DNA of 6,132 bases from Lachnospiraceae bacterium. Its GTDB lineage: Bacteria; Bacillota; Clostridia; Lachnospirales; Lachnospiraceae. A program made the position numbers and the translations under genes. The DNA is taken from contig DNJW01000202.1 of assembly GCA_003488965.1 (NCBI GenBank), positions 1 to 6,132 of the forward strand, written 5' to 3'. The notes beneath the pieces were generated by a model that did no database searches, was not told the DNA's origin, and saw only the letters and a list, made by a program, of their open reading frames with translations. Each line of letters begins with the position of its first letter. The stretch's first letter is position 1. Shown here one piece after another: positions 1 to 6,105 of the stretch.

Positions 1-359
1 GGCGGGTCCATAAAAATAATATCCGCTTCTTTTTCATGGATGAAAGGCAATGCGCCGAAAACATCCTGTTTCAAAAGAGTTGCCCTGTCTTCCATTTTCG
101 TAAAAGCCACATTATGCTGGATACATGCAAAAGCATTTCGGCCGTTTTCCACGAAATAGGCGTGTCTTGCTCCCCGGCTTAAGGCTTCAATGCCTATCCC
201 CCCGCTTCCGCTGAACAAATCAATAAATACACAGTCTGCAAGGTAAGGCTGGAGCATATTAAATAAAGTTTCTTTGACTCTGTCTGTGGTCGGTCTTGTG
301 CCCATTCCTTCCGGCACTTTTAACGGAAGGCGTCTTGCTGTTCCTGCAATTACTCTCAT
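1..359 (-). CDS. rsmD: RsmD, 16S rRNA (guanine-N2)-methyltransferase, 3' part cut by window edge
   Basis: Family role: S-adenosylmethionine-dependent methylation of G966 (E. coli numbering) of 16S rRNA during 30S assembly, in the cytoplasm. I translated 119 complete codons plus CC (Pro whatever the third base). Visible landmarks are the family N-terminus MRVIAGTARRLPL, TRPTTDRVKETLFN at residues 21-34, SAM-binding motif I FIDLFSGSGGIGIEALSRGA at 45-64, the acidic residue after strand 2 (VEN, 70-72), QDVFG at 98-102, and the catalytic motif DPP at 118-120, where the window ends. The family is usually about 185 residues, so roughly 65 C-terminal residues lie outside the window. The ATG at 357-359 is preceded by AAAGGA (366-371) with a 6-nt spacer, and the N-terminus matches the family, so the start is secure. 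It follows parC by 78 bp with no terminator and also has its own likely promoter. Confidence 0.95.
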   Translation of the reverse strand, partial: MRVIAGTARRLPLKVPEGMGTRPTTDRVKETLFNMLQPYLADCVFIDLFSGSGGIGIEALSRGARHAYFVENGRNAFACIQHNVAFTKMEDRATLLKQDVFGALPFIHEKEADIIFMDP

Positions 360-365
360 ATCGAA

Positions 366-371
366 TCCTTT
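366..371 (-). promoter_or_regulatory. Ribosome binding site of rsmD
   Basis: AAAGGA on the minus strand, six bases upstream of the rsmD ATG. It supports the chosen start. Confidence 0.7.
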
Positions 372-412
372 CGTCTTCCCTTTCCGCGTTTTAGCAAGTT
401 TTTCCTTCTACC

Positions 413-441
413 ATAATAATCGTTTCTACGTTTCCGGTCAA
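413..441 (-). promoter_or_regulatory. Sigma-A-like promoter for rsmD overlapping the parC stop codon
   Basis: On the minus strand a TTGACC -35 box (441-436) is followed by exactly 17 bases and then a TATTAT -10 box (418-413). Each box matches the sigma-70/sigma-A consensus at five of six positions. The parC stop codon TGA (440-438) lies inside the -35 box. The predicted start of transcription is near 406, giving a leader of about 47 bases before the rsmD ATG. It would let rsmD be expressed apart from the topoisomerase operon. The prediction is by motif only. Confidence 0.6.
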
Positions 442-2687
442 TCCTTTTTTTCCCGGGGTTTCATTCCTTTTGTATCTCTTTTTCCTATTTTCAGCTTATT
501 TAGTTCCATTGTTTTCCCTTTATACTCCACAGACTGGGCTGTCATGTTCTGCATATAATATACTTCTTCAATATAATCTTTGCTTCCAAGCTTCATACCC
601 CGGACACCTACAGCGCCTTTCTTTTTCTCAGGTATTTCTTCTATAGCAAAACGCAGGAAATATCCTCCCGCAGTCTGCAGCACTATACTGCTTTGTTCTT
701 TTAAAATACTTACAGAAACGACTTCATCCCCATCCTGCAGCTTCGTTGCAGCTACCGTTCTTTTGGAAACGTCAAACTCTCCGCCGTCCACGATTTTCAC
801 CATAGACAGCTTTGTAACAAAAATAACCCTATATAAATTTAACTGTGACTGTCCGGTCACCAGTACAATATGTTCTTTTTCCGCGCTGTAATTGCTGATA
901 TTATCCAGAGGAATTCCTTTATCCCGGAACTTTCCGAAAGGAATATCCGATACTTTGATGGTATGCAGCTGCCCTGTATTCGTAAAAACACAAATCCGGC
1001 CCGTATTTTTACATGAAAACAAGTACTTGTTTTCCGTATCCGCCGCCTCCTTATTTCTTTCATAGGTAGGCATATCTACCGTCTTTGCATAACCAAAGCG
1101 GTCAATCAGGCACATGACCTCCATTTCTTCCACTTTTTTCTCTTCGTAAACGGCCTCTTCCCCGTTTTCCACTACTGTCCGTCTGGGTCTGCCATATTCC
1201 TTCTTTATGGCATCCAGCTCATTGATAATGACCTGGGCCATGGAATCCCTTCGTTCCAAAATATCTTCATAACGGTAAATATTTGCCATCGTTTCCTCAT
1301 GTTCCTTTATCAGGGCTTCCAGTTCCAATCCGATTAATTTATATAAGCGCATTTCCAAGATAGCGTTGGTCTGCTTTTCCGTAAACCTAAGCTGGACGGC
1401 CATTACCTTGGATTCTTTAGACTTAAACTTAATGCCCTCTGTCTTTCCCTCCGTCAGGCAGGCTTTAGCCATTGCCCTGTCCTTGCTTCCCCTGAGTATT
1501 TCTATAATCAGGTCTATCACATTGCAGGCCTTGATAAGCCCTTCCTGTATCTCCCTGCGTTCCCGTTCTTCTTCTAAAAGGGTTTTATATTTTCTGCCTG
1601 CCACTTCAAACTGAAAATCAACGCTCTCCTTGATAATCTGTCTTAACCCCATCGTTTCCGGTCTTCCGCCGGAAATCGCCAGCATATTGACACCGAAGCT
1701 GTCTTCTAAACGCGTTTTCTTATACAGCATATTGGTGAAATTGTTCACATCTGCATCTTTTTTCAGTTCTATGACAATACGGATTCCCTCTTTGGATGAC
1801 TGATTGGATATATCCACAATATCCTGGGTTTTTTTCGATTCCGCAAGCCCTGCCACATCGGAAAGGAATTTACTGATGTTGGCTCCAATCATCGGATATG
1901 GAATTTCCGTAATTATGAGATTGGTTTTTCCGCCCTTCGCTTTTTCAATTTCTACTTTTCCCCTGATTTTTATTTTTCCCGTCCCTGTTTCATATATGGA
2001 AAGCAGCTCGTCCTTATTGATTACAATTCCCCCTGTAGGAAAATCCGGTCCTTTTATATATTTCATCAATTCTTTCGTTGTAATCTCAGGGTTTTGCATA
2101 TAAGCTTTAGCCGCATCTATTACCTCCGAAAGATTGTGTGGCGGAATGCTGGTAGCCATGCCTACCGCAATGCCTTCGGAACCGTTTACCAGCAGATTCG
2201 GAATCTTTACAGGAAGCACGGAAGGCTCTCTTTCCGTCTCGTCAAAATTAGGCACAAAATCTACGACATCCTTATCCAAATCAGCTAAAAAGGCTTCCTG
2301 GGTCACTTTTTGCAGCCTTGCTTCCGTATAACGCATTGCCGCCGCCCCGTCGCCTTCAATATTTCCAAAGTTCCCATGCCCGTCCACAAGAGGCATCCCT
2401 TTTTTAAATTCCTGTGTCATTACCACCAATGCCTCATAAATGGAGCTGTCCCCATGAGGATGGTATTTACCCATTGTATCGCCTACGATACGGGCGCTTT
2501 TCCGGTAAGGTCTGTCATACCGAATGCCCAGTTCATGCATATCATACAGCGTTCTCCTTTGTACCGGTTTTAATCCGTCCCTTACATCAGGCAATGCCCT
2601 TGCAATAATGACACTCATTGCATAATCAATGTAAGACTTCTGCATTACCTCCGAATATTCTGTTTTGATGATTCTGCTGTCATCCAT
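438..2687 (-). CDS. parC: Type IIA DNA topoisomerase subunit A (topoisomerase IV ParC-like)
   Basis: This is the DNA breakage-reunion subunit. It cuts both strands through a covalent 5'-phosphotyrosine and passes a second duplex through the break, working with the ATPase subunit encoded just upstream. The protein has 749 residues. The winged-helix core contains [13 protein letters not shown] (33-45) and the quinolone-determining segment [11 protein letters not shown] (75-85), with Ser81 and Glu85 at the E. coli GyrA Ser83 and Asp87 positions. RYTEARL carries the catalytic Tyr120. [13 protein letters not shown] (173-185) is the conserved Ile wedge region. A helical coiled-coil and C-gate region spans about 340-490, including [11 protein letters not shown] (445-455). 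The C-terminal beta-pinwheel (about 520-725) is short; near 688-700 there is only [13 protein letters not shown], not the canonical GyrA box QRRGGKG. Ser plus Glu in the QRDR, the missing box and the pairing with parE favour topoisomerase IV. A second gyrA-like paralogue is the alternative. Start: AGGAGG 11 bases upstream of the ATG. Confidence 0.93.
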   Translation of the reverse strand: MDDSRIIKTEYSEVMQKSYIDYAMSVIIARALPDVRDGLKPVQRRTLYDMHELGIRYDRPYRKSARIVGDTMGKYHPHGDSSIYEALVVMTQEFKKGMPLVDGHGNFGNIEGDGAAAMRYTEARLQKVTQEAFLADLDKDVVDFVPNFDETEREPSVLPVKIPNLLVNGSEGIAVGMATSIPPHNLSEVIDAAKAYMQNPEITTKELMKYIKGPDFPTGGIVINKDELLSIYETGTGKIKIRGKVEIEKAKGGKTNLIITEIPYPMIGANISKFLSDVAGLAESKKTQDIVDISNQSSKEGIRIVIELKKDADVNNFTNMLYKKTRLEDSFGVNMLAISGGRPETMGLRQIIKESVDFQFEVAGRKYKTLLEEERERREIQEGLIKACNVIDLIIEILRGSKDRAMAKACLTEGKTEGIKFKSKESKVMAVQLRFTEKQTNAILEMRLYKLIGLELEALIKEHEETMANIYRYEDILERRDSMAQVIINELDAIKKEYGRPRRTVVENGEEAVYEEKKVEEMEVMCLIDRFGYAKTVDMPTYERNKEAADTENKYLFSCKNTGRICVFTNTGQLHTIKVSDIPFGKFRDKGIPLDNISNYSAEKEHIVLVTGQSQLNLYRVIFVTKLSMVKIVDGGEFDVSKRTVAATKLQDGDEVVSVSILKEQSSIVLQTAGGYFLRFAIEEIPEKKKGAVGVRGMKLGSKDYIEEVYYMQNMTAQSVEYKGKTMELNKLKIGKRDTKGMKPREKKD

Positions 2688-2698
2688 ATCCGCAAATT

Positions 2699-2704
2699 CC
2701 TCCT
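2699..2704 (-). promoter_or_regulatory. Ribosome binding site of parC
   Basis: A perfect AGGAGG on the minus strand in the 60-bp gap after parE, with a rather long 11-base spacer to the parC ATG at 2687. No in-frame start lies closer. No terminator hairpin is seen in the gap, so parE and parC are very likely co-transcribed. Confidence 0.75.
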
Positions 2705-2747
2705 ATTGAATCCCGCCTTTGCTTTCCTAAACTGCCATTCCTTATAT

Positions 2748-4670
2748 TTATACATCCAGTTCCGCATCCGTTGCATGTTCGTAGATAAATGCTTTTCTCG
2801 GCGGAACCTCTGTTCCCATCAGCATTTCAGTTACTTCGGAAGCCATGCGCCCGTCTTCGATTTCCACCAGTTTTAAAAGCCTTGTCTCAGGATTCAGCGT
2901 GGTTTCCCACAGCTGCTGCGCATCCATTTCCCCAAGCCCTTTGTAACGCTGCAATGTAAAAGGCCCTTTATGGCGTTTTCTATATTTTTCCAAAGCCTTA
3001 TCATCATACAGGTATTCCTCCGCCCCTTTAGACGGCATTGCCTTATACAAAGGCGGCATAGCAATATACACATGTCCCTCATAAATCAGTTCCGGCATAA
3101 AACGGTAAAACAAGGTAAGCAAAAGAGTGGAAATATGTGCCCCATCCACATCAGCATCTGCCATGATAATAATCTTGTCATATCGTAACTTGGAAATATC
3201 AAAATCGTTCCCATAGCCTTCGGAAAAACCGCATCCGAACGCATTAATCATTGTTTTTATCTCCGCATTTGCAAGAACTTTGTCAATACTGGCCTTTTCC
3301 ACGTTCAAAATCTTGCCCCGGATAGGCAAAATGGCCTGAAATGCACGATTTCTTGCAGTTTTTGCACTTCCTCCTGCAGAATCGCCCTCCACAATAAATA
3401 TTTCGCATTTGGAAGCATCCCTTGATTCACAGTTCGCCAGCTTGCCGTTGGAATCAAAAGAAAATTTCTGCTTCGTCAGCATATTGGTTTTGGCTTTTTC
3501 TTCTGTTTTGCGGATTTTGGCGGCCTTTTCCGCACAGCCGATGACCCCTTTCAAAGTTTCCAGATTACGGTCAAAATACCGGACAATCTCCTCCCCCGTC
3601 ACCTTGCTGACTACCTTTGCCGCATCCTGGTTATCCAGCTTTGTTTTTGTCTGTCCTTCGAAACGGGGATCCGGATGCTTGATGGATACCACTGCCGTCA
3701 TTCCGTTGCGCACATCGGCTCCCGTAAAATTCACATCCTTTTCCTTCAGAACATTCAGTTCCCTGGCGTATGAATTAATCACATTGGTAAACATGGTTTT
3801 AAAACCCGTCAAATGGGTTCCGCCTTCCGCATTATAAATATTATTACAGAAACCCAGCACATTCTCATGAAACTCATTGACATACTGGAATGCTACTTCC
3901 ACAGAAATATTTTCATTCTCTCCTTTGTAATAAATGACATCGTGAATGGTTTCTTTCGACTTATTCATATCTTTCACAAAGCCTACAATTCCCTCAGGTT
4001 CCTGATATTCTATATGCTCTGCCGGCGATTTCCGTTTATCTTCATAAATAATGGCAAGCGTAGGATTCAGATAGGCAGTTTCATGCAGACGGCTTTTTAT
4101 CTCATCCTCCTTAAAACGGGTCCTGTCAAAAATCGTATCGTCCGGCAGAAAGTTTACCTTTGTCCCCGTTTCCCTCGTTTTTCCAACCATAGGCAGCAGA
4201 CCATCCTTAAGTTCAATTGCCGGATTTCCTTTTTCGTATTTATCTTCATAAATAAAACCGCCTTTTTTTACCTGTACCGTCAAGTAAGCGGAAAGCGCAT
4301 TCACTACGGAGGAGCCTACCCCGTGCAGGCCGCCGCTGGTTTTATAAGCTGAATTATCAAACTTTCCTCCTGCATGCAAAGTAGTAAATACCAAGCGTTC
4401 CGCGCTGATTCCTTTTTCATGCATTTCCACCGGAATCCCCCGTCCGTTATCCTCTATTGTTGCAGAACCGTCCGCTTCCAGCGTAACTTTAATTTTATCG
4501 CAGAAGCCCGCCAGATGTTCATCCACCGCATTATCTACAATCTCATATATTAGATGGTTTAAGCCTTTGTAAGAAACGCTTCCTATATACATCCCCGGCC
4601 TTTTCCGGACTGCCTCCAATCCCTCCAGGACTGTTATGTTCGAAGCGTCATAAGTATCTGCTTTTGCCAT
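2748..4670 (-). CDS. parE: Type IIA DNA topoisomerase subunit B (topoisomerase IV ParE-like)
   Basis: This is the ATPase and Toprim subunit that drives strand passage with the ParC-like protein encoded next. It has 640 residues, the usual size of Gram-positive GyrB/ParE proteins, without the large insertion of E. coli GyrB. The GHKL ATPase domain shows YEIVDNAVDE (42-51; Glu43 is the expected general base, Asn47 the Mg ligand), EDNGRGIPV (73-81), HAGGKFDNSAYKTSGGLHGVG (99-119, lid and P-loop-like glycines), and the transducer QTKTKLDN (340-347) with the ATP-contacting QTK lysine at 342. The Toprim domain shows IVEGDSAGGSAK (426-437; catalytic Glu428), PIRGKILNVEKA (449-460) and ADADVDGAH (504-512; Asp505, Asp507, Asp509 for metal). 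The C-terminal QRYKGLGEM (574-582) is intact. The ATG at 4668-4670 has AGGAAAGGGTGG upstream, and the N-terminus KADTYDASNITVLEGLEAVR is typical. GyrB and ParE are hard to separate by sequence alone, so the symbol rests on its partner. Confidence 0.93.
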   Translation of the reverse strand: MAKADTYDASNITVLEGLEAVRKRPGMYIGSVSYKGLNHLIYEIVDNAVDEHLAGFCDKIKVTLEADGSATIEDNGRGIPVEMHEKGISAERLVFTTLHAGGKFDNSAYKTSGGLHGVGSSVVNALSAYLTVQVKKGGFIYEDKYEKGNPAIELKDGLLPMVGKTRETGTKVNFLPDDTIFDRTRFKEDEIKSRLHETAYLNPTLAIIYEDKRKSPAEHIEYQEPEGIVGFVKDMNKSKETIHDVIYYKGENENISVEVAFQYVNEFHENVLGFCNNIYNAEGGTHLTGFKTMFTNVINSYARELNVLKEKDVNFTGADVRNGMTAVVSIKHPDPRFEGQTKTKLDNQDAAKVVSKVTGEEIVRYFDRNLETLKGVIGCAEKAAKIRKTEEKAKTNMLTKQKFSFDSNGKLANCESRDASKCEIFIVEGDSAGGSAKTARNRAFQAILPIRGKILNVEKASIDKVLANAEIKTMINAFGCGFSEGYGNDFDISKLRYDKIIIMADADVDGAHISTLLLTLFYRFMPELIYEGHVYIAMPPLYKAMPSKGAEEYLYDDKALEKYRKRHKGPFTLQRYKGLGEMDAQQLWETTLNPETRLLKLVEIEDGRMASEVTEMLMGTEVPPRKAFIYEHATDAELDV

Positions 4671-4675
4671 TTATT

Positions 4676-4687
4676 CCACCCTTTCCT
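4676..4687 (-). promoter_or_regulatory. Ribosome binding site of parE
   Basis: The minus strand reads AGGAAAGGGTGG, then AATAA, then the parE ATG. GGTGG lies at a 5-base spacing and AAAGG slightly further out, so either can pair with the 16S rRNA tail. Confidence 0.65.
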
Positions 4688-4712
4688 ATCATTGTCTAAA
4701 AATCCATTCTGT

Positions 4713-4741
4713 AGTATATCATATATTTTGTGGAAAAAAAA
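4713..4741 (-). promoter_or_regulatory. Probable extended -10 promoter of the parE-parC operon
   Basis: TATACT (4718-4713) is preceded by TGA (4721-4719), giving the TGN extended -10 form. The hexamer 17 bases upstream is only TTTTTT (4741-4736), part of a T tract after a C run, so the -35 is poor, as is common for extended -10 promoters. Transcription would start near 4706, leaving a leader of roughly 36 bases that holds the parE ribosome binding site. It lies directly downstream of the structured intergenic element and is the only good -10 seen before parE. Prediction from motif only. Confidence 0.5.
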
Positions 4742-4807
4742 GGGGGAAATGCTGTATGTTGTGGTTGCGGCGGTGTTTGTGTGTCAATAGGAAGGGGGTA
4801 TTTGGTT

Positions 4808-4955
4808 AGCAGTCCGCCCGGACGAAAGTATATTCCTCCGTCGCCACGCTCCCGCTCCACAAAAAGCGTAGCAGTACTAGGTTCGTGAAGAACCTCACCA
4901 AGTACTGACGCTTTTTAAGGGGCTCCTTGAGGAATATACTTTCGTCCGGGCTGCT
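4808..4955. repeat. Arm I of the element: long inverted repeat with nested hairpin
   Basis: Seen directly: 4817-4838 is a perfect 22-of-22 inverted copy of 4929-4950. Outside it, AGCAG (4808-4812) pairs with CTGCT (4951-4955) across a 4-base bulge (4813-4816). Inside sits a second stem: 4861-4869 with 4908-4916 (9 bp), 4872-4878 with 4901-4907 (7 bp) and 4879-4884 with 4890-4895 (6 bp), closing on the 5-base loop GTGAA, with small bulges at 4870-4871 and 4896-4900. AAGG and CCTT at 4917-4920 and 4925-4928 can form a further small hairpin, so the arm could be a multi-branch junction. Confidence 0.85.
4861..4916. terminator. Inner hairpin with A5/T5 ends, possible bidirectional terminator
   Basis: The 22-bp bulged stem described for arm I begins with AAAAAGCGT and ends with ACGCTTTTT, so on either strand the stem is followed by a run of five T. 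That is the form of a bidirectional intrinsic terminator whose U tract is partly paired to an A tract. It could equally be just the core of the repeat. It would stop minus-strand readthrough toward the parE promoter. Confidence 0.35.
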
Positions 4956-4962
4956 GTACTGG

Positions 4963-5109
4963 TTAAAGCAAATAGTGGCGATATCTCTGGCATGCCGCTC
5001 ACCCCGCTGCAAGCAGCAAGGTATTAACACCAACGGCTGCTCACGGGAGTCAAGTACTCTACAGCAATAGGGTATTTGCCCTCGCGGCATTCGCCAAATG
5101 CTCGCTTAA
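4963..5109. repeat. Arm II of the element: long-range bulged stem
   Basis: Four helices stack in register: TTAA 4963-4966 with 5106-5109, AGCA 4967-4970 with 5099-5102, TGGCGA 4976-4981 with 5091-5096, and ATGCCGC 4992-4998 with 5084-5090. They are separated by a 3-base bulge, a small internal loop and a 10-base one-sided bulge. The enclosed 85 bases contain short local hairpins: GCTG/CAGC around 5006-5017, GAGT/ACTC at 5047-5059 and AGGG/CCCT around 5069-5082. GCAAATA (4968-4974) could alternatively pair with TATTTGC (5073-5079), so two exclusive folds exist. The pairing was found by eye and no energy was computed. Confidence 0.5.
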
Positions 5110-5146
5110 GCGCGGCACTTGGTTCATTGCCTGCGGGAATAAAGCA

Positions 5147-5182
5147 GCGCAGCCGGATAACATATATGTTATCCGGCTGCGC
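5147..5182 (-). terminator. Perfect 36-nt palindrome downstream of degV, probable terminator
   Basis: Positions 5147-5164 are a perfect inverted copy of 5165-5182 (18 bp, G+C-rich at the base, A+T-rich at the tip). AAAG (5141-5144) and CTTT (5186-5189) can extend the stem across a small internal loop. It begins 33 bases after the degV stop in the direction of transcription. The following minus-strand sequence, TGCTTTATT, is only a weak U tract, so termination efficiency is uncertain. The symmetry would also allow it to act on the other strand or be a protein-binding palindrome. Confidence 0.6.
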
Positions 5183-5215
5183 GGACTTTAATCAATGAAA
5201 CTTACAATACCACTA

Positions 5216-6076
5216 TCATATCTTCTTGCAGCATGCAATCGCCAGTGAGCCCGGTCCTATGTGGCAGGCAATGCTTAGCGACAAGGCAGCTATATGAATG
5301 TCAAATCCGGGAAATACCTCCAGCAGTTCCTCCTTTAAGGTTATTGCAGCGCCTTCATTATGGCTATGGGCAACCTGCAGCCAGATATTATCTTTATCTG
5401 CACCTCCGAAACGGTTTGCCATATCATTTTTAATCGCATTTATCATAATGTTTTTTCCTTGGTTTGTGGTCCTTGCCTTGGCAAATGCATCCAGCTTTTC
5501 GCCTTGTATCTGTAATACAGGCTTTAGCTTCAGCAGTGTTCCAAGCGCCGCTGCCGCGGGGGTAATCCTTCCGCCTTTTTTCAAATAATAAAGGGTATCC
5601 AGCATAATATAAATGCTGGAATTAAATTTATCCGCCTCCAGAAATTCCCTGATTTCTTTTGCACTCATCCCTTTTTCTGCTAATTGAATAGCATCCAGTA
5701 CGGATTGTCTTTGGGTAACGGATATTCTCTGGTTATTTGCCACCTGTACTCTGCCGCCGTAATCCTGCGCAAGCATAATGGCGCTCTGACAAGAGCCGGA
5801 TAAACCGCTGCTCATAGGAATGTGCACAATTTCATCATATTCTTTCAACAGCCCGTCCCACAGATTCATCACTGATTCAGGAGAAGGCTGACTGGTTACC
5901 ACATTATCCCCTGCCTCCAGCCTTTCATAAAATTCATCCTGTGTCAGGCTGATATCTTCAAAATAAGTCTCGTCATTTACCATAAAAGGCATAGGAAGCA
6001 CTGCAATTCCCAGTTCCTTTGCCTGCTTTTGCGTAATTCCGCTATTACTGTCTGTTACAATCGCAATTTTCGCCAC
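5216..6076 (-). CDS. DegV family protein (FakB-like fatty-acid-binding protein)
   Basis: DegV/FakB proteins bind a fatty acid and, with the kinase FakA, present it for phosphorylation to acyl phosphate that feeds phospholipid synthesis. They are cytoplasmic. From the GTG at 6074-6076 the protein has 286 residues, the normal family length. Landmarks are KIAIVTDSNSGI (3-14), TSQPSPE (61-67), IPMSSGLSGS (86-95, fatty-acid carboxylate site), LYYLKKGGRI (162-171), KPVLQIQGEKL (185-195), KARTTNQG (200-207), VAHSHNEGA (235-243) and CHIGPGS (271-277). The Thr, Ser, Arg and His that contact the ligand in characterised FakB proteins have counterparts in these motifs. No signal peptide or membrane segment is seen. 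The start is uncertain: the frame stays open up to a GTG at 6124, adding 16 residues (FSERRYAGWAAWCGV) unlike the family, and the GTG at 6076 has only a weak, close GGAG. No fak kinase is in the window, so the partner is unknown. TGA stop at 5216-5218. Confidence 0.9.
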   Translation of the reverse strand: MAKIAIVTDSNSGITQKQAKELGIAVLPMPFMVNDETYFEDISLTQDEFYERLEAGDNVVTSQPSPESVMNLWDGLLKEYDEIVHIPMSSGLSGSCQSAIMLAQDYGGRVQVANNQRISVTQRQSVLDAIQLAEKGMSAKEIREFLEADKFNSSIYIMLDTLYYLKKGGRITPAAAALGTLLKLKPVLQIQGEKLDAFAKARTTNQGKNIMINAIKNDMANRFGGADKDNIWLQVAHSHNEGAAITLKEELLEVFPGFDIHIAALSLSIACHIGPGSLAIACCKKI

Positions 6077-6105
6077 TACTCCACACCATGCCGCCCAACC
6101 GGCAT
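6076..6105 (-). other. Possible 9-codon leader ORF overlapping the degV-family start
   Basis: An ATG at 6103-6105 follows AAAGGAG (6108-6114) after only two bases and reads MPVGRHGVE. It ends in TAG at 6076-6078, which shares its G with the GTG proposed as the DegV start (TAGTG). If translated, it could couple translation to the DegV reading frame and explain why the best Shine-Dalgarno sits about 30 bases from that start. The 2-base spacing is unusually short, so this may be chance. Confidence 0.25.

Larger units (their letters stand above)
4808..5112. repeat. Two-arm structured intergenic element, candidate dispersed repeat or structured RNA
   Basis: This block fills most of the gap between degV and parE and is visibly richer in G+C than its surroundings. 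It folds into two neighbouring arms of about 147 bases each (4808-4955 and 4963-5109), separated by 7 bases, and ends in the 10-nt palindrome CGCTTAAGCG (5103-5112). A 94-codon open frame on the minus strand (4806-5090) and a shorter one on the plus strand (about 4881-4985) cross it. Neither shows a recognisable domain or a convincing ribosome binding site. Because the outer arms are inverted copies, both frames contain EEYTFVRA, which is expected of repeat DNA rather than of a gene. The hexamer TTGGTT occurs just outside both ends (4802-4807 and 5119-5124) and could be a target-site duplication or chance. I do not recognise it as a known RNA family, insertion sequence or CRISPR. Its function is unknown. 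Confidence 0.6.

Noticed and set aside
274..558. Plus-strand open frames opposite rsmD, parC and parE (for example 274-558, 580-891, 3409-3837, 3813-4352)
   Set aside because: They are antisense shadows of clearly conserved genes, with hydrophobic or Ser/Phe-rich low-complexity translations and no family motifs.
857..1063. Minus-strand open frame inside parC in another frame
   Set aside because: The parC frame here is continuous and has family-like C-terminal domain sequence, so this is an overlapping shadow and not a frameshifted piece.
2688..2747. Terminator or promoter between parE and parC
   Set aside because: The 60-bp gap holds only an AGGAGG ribosome binding site. I found no stable hairpin followed by T, and no paired -35 and -10 boxes.
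4782..4787. Perfect TTGACA on the minus strand upstream of parE as a -35 box
   Set aside because: At 17-18 bases downstream the sequence is CCACAA or CACAAC, with no -10-like hexamer. The TATACT further on is much too far away to pair with it.
4806..5090. 94-codon minus-strand open frame as a protein-coding gene
   Set aside because: It lies across the inverted-repeat element, has no recognisable domain and no convincing ribosome binding site, and contains several Cys/Arg-rich stretches typical of chance translation. Its end is mirrored on the other strand.
4808..5112. CRISPR array, tRNA or insertion sequence with transposase
   Set aside because: There are no regularly spaced direct repeats, no cloverleaf with a T-loop GTTCRA in the right context, and no open frame with transposase motifs. 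Only inverted repeats are present.
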